DNA from: VRUE01 sp036265675
GTDB taxonomy: Bacteria > Actinomycetota > Thermoleophilia > Solirubrobacterales > 70-9
Direction: 5' to 3'
DNA length: 7,204 nt
Assembly: GCA_036265675.1 (NCBI GenBank)
Contig: DATAOP010000046.1
Span: 1 to 7,204, forward strand
Both the position numbers and the translations under genes were made by a program. The notes under the pieces are model-generated. The model was not told the origin of the DNA and did no database searches. It saw only the letters and a list, made by a program, of their open reading frames with translations. Shown piece by piece: positions 5,225 to 7,204 of this stretch (position 1 is the first letter of the stretch; every line of letters starts with the position of its first letter).

Positions 5225-7204
5225 GCGGCTGACGATCCGGAACGTGGCCGCGACCGTCGCGCCCTTTGCCCCGCCGAAGCTGGGCGTCGCGGCGAGCCGG
5301 TAGCGCCCGCGCGCGAGATGTTTCACGCGCAGGTGGAAGTGGTTGGGGCCGGCGACGTCGTGGCGGGTGAAGGAGCGCGCGCGCTTGTATCGGCGGCAGC
5401 GCTTCTTCACGAAGTTCTTGCACCGGCTCAGCACGAAGCCGGTCGTCGAGGGCTCGGAGTCGATGTAGGTCACCTTTGCCCCGCGTTTGTGGTGCACGCG
5501 CCTCGGCCTGACCTTCAGCTTCCTGATCGTGGGCTCGGGGGCCTGGAACGTGCGGTCGGCCCCAAACGTCGTCCCCTCGATCGAGCTCGCGACGACGCGG
5601 TAGTGGTAGGTCGTCCCGGGCTTCAGGCCGATCAGGTGGGTCGAGACCGAAACGCCGGTCACCCCCGTCACGGCCTGGTCCGCGGTGACGCTTCCGTAGC
5701 CGCTGCTCGTGCCGTATTGGAAATGGGCGCTCGCTGTGGCGGCGTTGGCCGTGATCGTGCCGGTGAGCGTCGCGGCGACCGGGGTGACGGCGCTCGCGGG
5801 CCCGGTCACCGCCTGAGGCGGGGACACCTCGTAGGCGCCGATGTCACAGGCGGCCCCGCCGGGTCGGATGACGCCTCGCTGATCGGTCGGCGGGCAGCCG
5901 GCGCCGGAGATCGGCACCTGGTCGATCGCCGCGCTTCCGGGCTGGAGGCGCATCGTCTGCGTCGAGCCGCCGTTGTCTGCCAACCCCGCGAGCTTCGGAT
6001 CGGCCTCGATGAAGTTGGGCACGGCGCAGGGGTCCGGCGCGAAGGGTTCGATCGCCGGCGGCGAGTAGATGAGGTTGTGGCCGCCGTCTGTGACCTCGCC
6101 GCGACAATCCCCGCCGGGCCGGTTGGCGTTCAGGAGCGTGTTCTCGAGTGTCGGCGATGAGAGCGTCGAGAAGATGCCGCCGCCGTGCCCGGCCGAGCCG
6201 GGCGTGCCGCCCACCCCCCCGCTCGCGCCACTGCCGGTCGCGTTGCCGGCGATCGTGACGTTGGTGAGGTGAACCGTCGCGCGCACGTTGAGAAATCCGC
6301 CGCCGTAACCGCCGTTGCCACCGTTGCCGGGACTGCCGTCCGGTCCCACGATGCCGACGCCGGCATCACCCCCACTCGCGCCGTCGCCGGTGACGTTGCC
6401 CTCGATCGTGTCGTTCGTAGCCTCAAGCGACACGCCCAGGCCGGCGACCGCGATGCCGGCGCCGTTGCCGCCGTCGCCGCCGGTGCCGCCGTCGCCGCCG
6501 ACGCCCTGGGATGCGTCGCTTTCCTGGCCGGGTTGCCCGGCGCTCCCCTCCCCGGTCCGGTTCCCCGCGAAGGTGCTCGATGCGATCGTCGCCGTCCCGC
6601 CCTCGATGGCGACACCGCCTCCACCTCCGCCCCTTGCTCCGTCTCCCCCCGAGCCGCCGTTGCCTGACTTCATGTTGGCGATGCTTCCCGCGACACCGGC
6701 GCCACCCACGCCGCCGTCGCCGGCGCTGTTGCCGCTGATCGTGGTGTCGATCACCGTCAGCGTGCCGGTCGAGAAGATCCCCCCGCCCTCGCCGCCGTTC
6801 GCCGCAATCCCGCCGCTTCCCCCGAGCGGGCCGCCTTCCCCCCCGTCACCGCCATCTCCGGCGTGGTTCGCGGTGAGCACGTCGCCGACCAGCGTCAGCG
6901 AGCCCTGATTGAGGAGCCCGCCCCCATCGGCGCCGGGGAGGCCGGCACCGCCGAAGCCTTCGAAGAACCCCGATCTGTCGCCGTCTTCACCGTCGCGGGC
7001 GTGGGCGTTGGTGATCGTCAGCCCGCGCAGGGTCACGCTCGCGCCCGCCCCGACCTGGAGTGCCCGGTCGCCGAGCCTGCAGGCATCGATGACCGTCTGC
7101 GCCGGGCCCGCCCCTTCGATCGTCAGGCCGTGCACGTTGCCGAACACGCTCAGCTCGCCTCGTGAGTTGTCCGTCGTCTCGGGAACGAACGTCGAAAGGC
7201 AGCC
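5222..7204 (-). CDS. Glycine-rich parallel beta-helix surface protein with choice-of-anchor Q and FN3-like domains, 5' truncated by window
   Basis: The 660 visible residues form a large, probably secreted repeat protein; the frame is open to the right edge, so the signal peptide and start lie outside. Visible residues 1-67 (LTIEGAGPAQTVIDA, then VTLRGLTITNA) are the first rungs of a pectin-lyase-like right-handed beta-helix. Residues about 68-366 repeat a rung with a long Gly-rich loop (see the repeat entry). About 409-459 is the choice-of-anchor Q motif (DNGGSTQTMRLQPGSAAID, then DQRGVIRPGGAACDIGAYE). About 462-555 is a fibronectin-III-like domain (HFQYGTSSGYGS, LKPGTTYHYRVVASS). About 557-660 is a basic module with two Cys (RCKNFVKKRCRRYKRARSFTR) ending GRYRLAATPSFGGAKGATV, a form I associate with Solirubrobacterales. 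The first in-frame GTG, at 7147, sits mid-helix and is not the start. A structural or adhesive surface role is inferred; no catalytic site is evident. DUF2182 is coupled downstream. Confidence 0.88.
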   Translation of the reverse strand, partial: GCLSTFVPETTDNSRGELSVFGNVHGLTIEGAGPAQTVIDACRLGDRALQVGAGASVTLRGLTITNAHARDGEDGDRSGFFEGFGGAGLPGADGGGLLNQGSLTLVGDVLTANHAGDGGDGGEGGPLGGSGGIAANGGEGGGIFSTGTLTVIDTTISGNSAGDGGVGGAGVAGSIANMKSGNGGSGGDGARGGGGGGVAIEGGTATIASSTFAGNRTGEGSAGQPGQESDASQGVGGDGGTGGDGGNGAGIAVAGLGVSLEATNDTIEGNVTGDGASGGDAGVGIVGPDGSPGNGGNGGYGGGFLNVRATVHLTNVTIAGNATGSGASGGVGGTPGSAGHGGGIFSTLSSPTLENTLLNANRPGGDCRGEVTDGGHNLIYSPPAIEPFAPDPCAVPNFIEADPKLAGLADNGGSTQTMRLQPGSAAIDQVPISGAGCPPTDQRGVIRPGGAACDIGAYEVSPPQAVTGPASAVTPVAATLTGTITANAATASAHFQYGTSSGYGSVTADQAVTGVTGVSVSTHLIGLKPGTTYHYRVVASSIEGTTFGADRTFQAPEPTIRKLKVRPRRVHHKRGAKVTYIDSEPSTTGFVLSRCKNFVKKRCRRYKRARSFTRHDVAGPNHFHLRVKHLARGRYRLAATPSFGGAKGATVAATFRIVSR
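6107..6898 (-). repeat. Tandem Gly-rich beta-helix repeats (about 46-56 residues per unit)
   Basis: Within the beta-helix protein, cores of the form LTxxxTIxGNxTGxG recur (for example LTVIDTTISGNSAGDGG, VHLTNVTIAGNATGSG). Core starts fall at about 6898, 6760, 6592, 6433, 6274 and a degenerate last one near 6154, so spacing is 138, 168, 159 and 159 bp for the first five. Each core is followed by a loop of GG-x and G-x triplets and then GGG[IFLV], which starts the next strand. The DNA shows this as GCC/CCG-rich runs on the plus strand. Confidence 0.8.

Noticed and set aside
5223..5423. Upstream start (5423) for DUF2182
   Set aside because: The extra 67 residues are Arg/Pro-rich, with no membrane or family features, and lie wholly inside the beta-helix gene; the TGATG start fits better.
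6315..6908. Pro-rich plus-strand frame opposite the beta-helix repeats
   Set aside because: The Pro/Ser/Leu repeats are just the complement of Gly-rich codons.
7145..7147. GTG 7147 as start of the beta-helix protein
   Set aside because: The frame continues upstream to the window edge and the residues before it fit the same beta-helix family, so the true start is outside.
5222..7204. PE_PGRS family protein
   Set aside because: Gly-rich loops are similar, but there is no PE domain in view, and beta-helix cores, choice-of-anchor Q and FN3-like domains point to another family.
1..7204. CRISPR array, tRNA/rRNA gene, transposon or attachment site
   Set aside because: No direct-repeat/spacer pattern, no cloverleaf-like sequence and no transposase or terminal inverted repeats were seen; the only repeats are coding Gly-rich units.

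Overview
This GC-rich window is almost entirely protein-coding. It holds eight genes, two of them cut by the window edges, and no RNA genes, CRISPR array or insertion sequence that I can see. The organism is probably a high-GC actinobacterium. The first gene is an LdtMt2-type L,D-transpeptidase of the mycobacterial/actinobacterial kind. The last gene combines a glycine-rich beta-helix, a choice-of-anchor Q motif and a basic C-terminal module of a type I associate with Thermoleophilia (Solirubrobacterales). That class assignment is inference.

Layout: ldt (+, 3' part) meets a secreted excalibur/staphylococcal-nuclease protein (-), and the two stop codons share one CTAG. The nuclease lies 20 bp behind an ECF41-type sigma factor (-) with a fused SnoaL-like C-terminal domain. 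Divergent from the sigma gene is an NmrA/SDR-type NAD(P)-binding protein (+). Its 3' end overlaps a convergent two-domain VOC/glyoxalase-fold protein (-) by 67 bp. Divergent from that is a DUF1326 protein (+), which again meets its convergent partner, a DUF2182 polytopic membrane protein (-), at a shared CTAG. The DUF2182 gene starts on the stop codon (TGATG) of a large glycine-rich beta-helix protein (-), which runs off the right edge.

The best functional story is the sigma/SDR pair. ECF41 sigma factors typically sit beside and activate a 'COE' gene (carboxymuconolactone decarboxylase, oxidoreductase or epimerase). Here the intergenic region carries GGTCACA-N16-CGTC reading into the SDR gene, one mismatch from the ECF41 promoter motif as I remember it (TGTCACA-N16-CGTC). 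The second theme is the DUF1326/DUF2182 pair, both with dense cysteine motifs that suggest metal binding, with DUF2182 translationally coupled to a surface protein. The biochemical role of that set is unknown. No intergenic stretch exceeds about 100 bp, so there is no large unexplained non-coding region.
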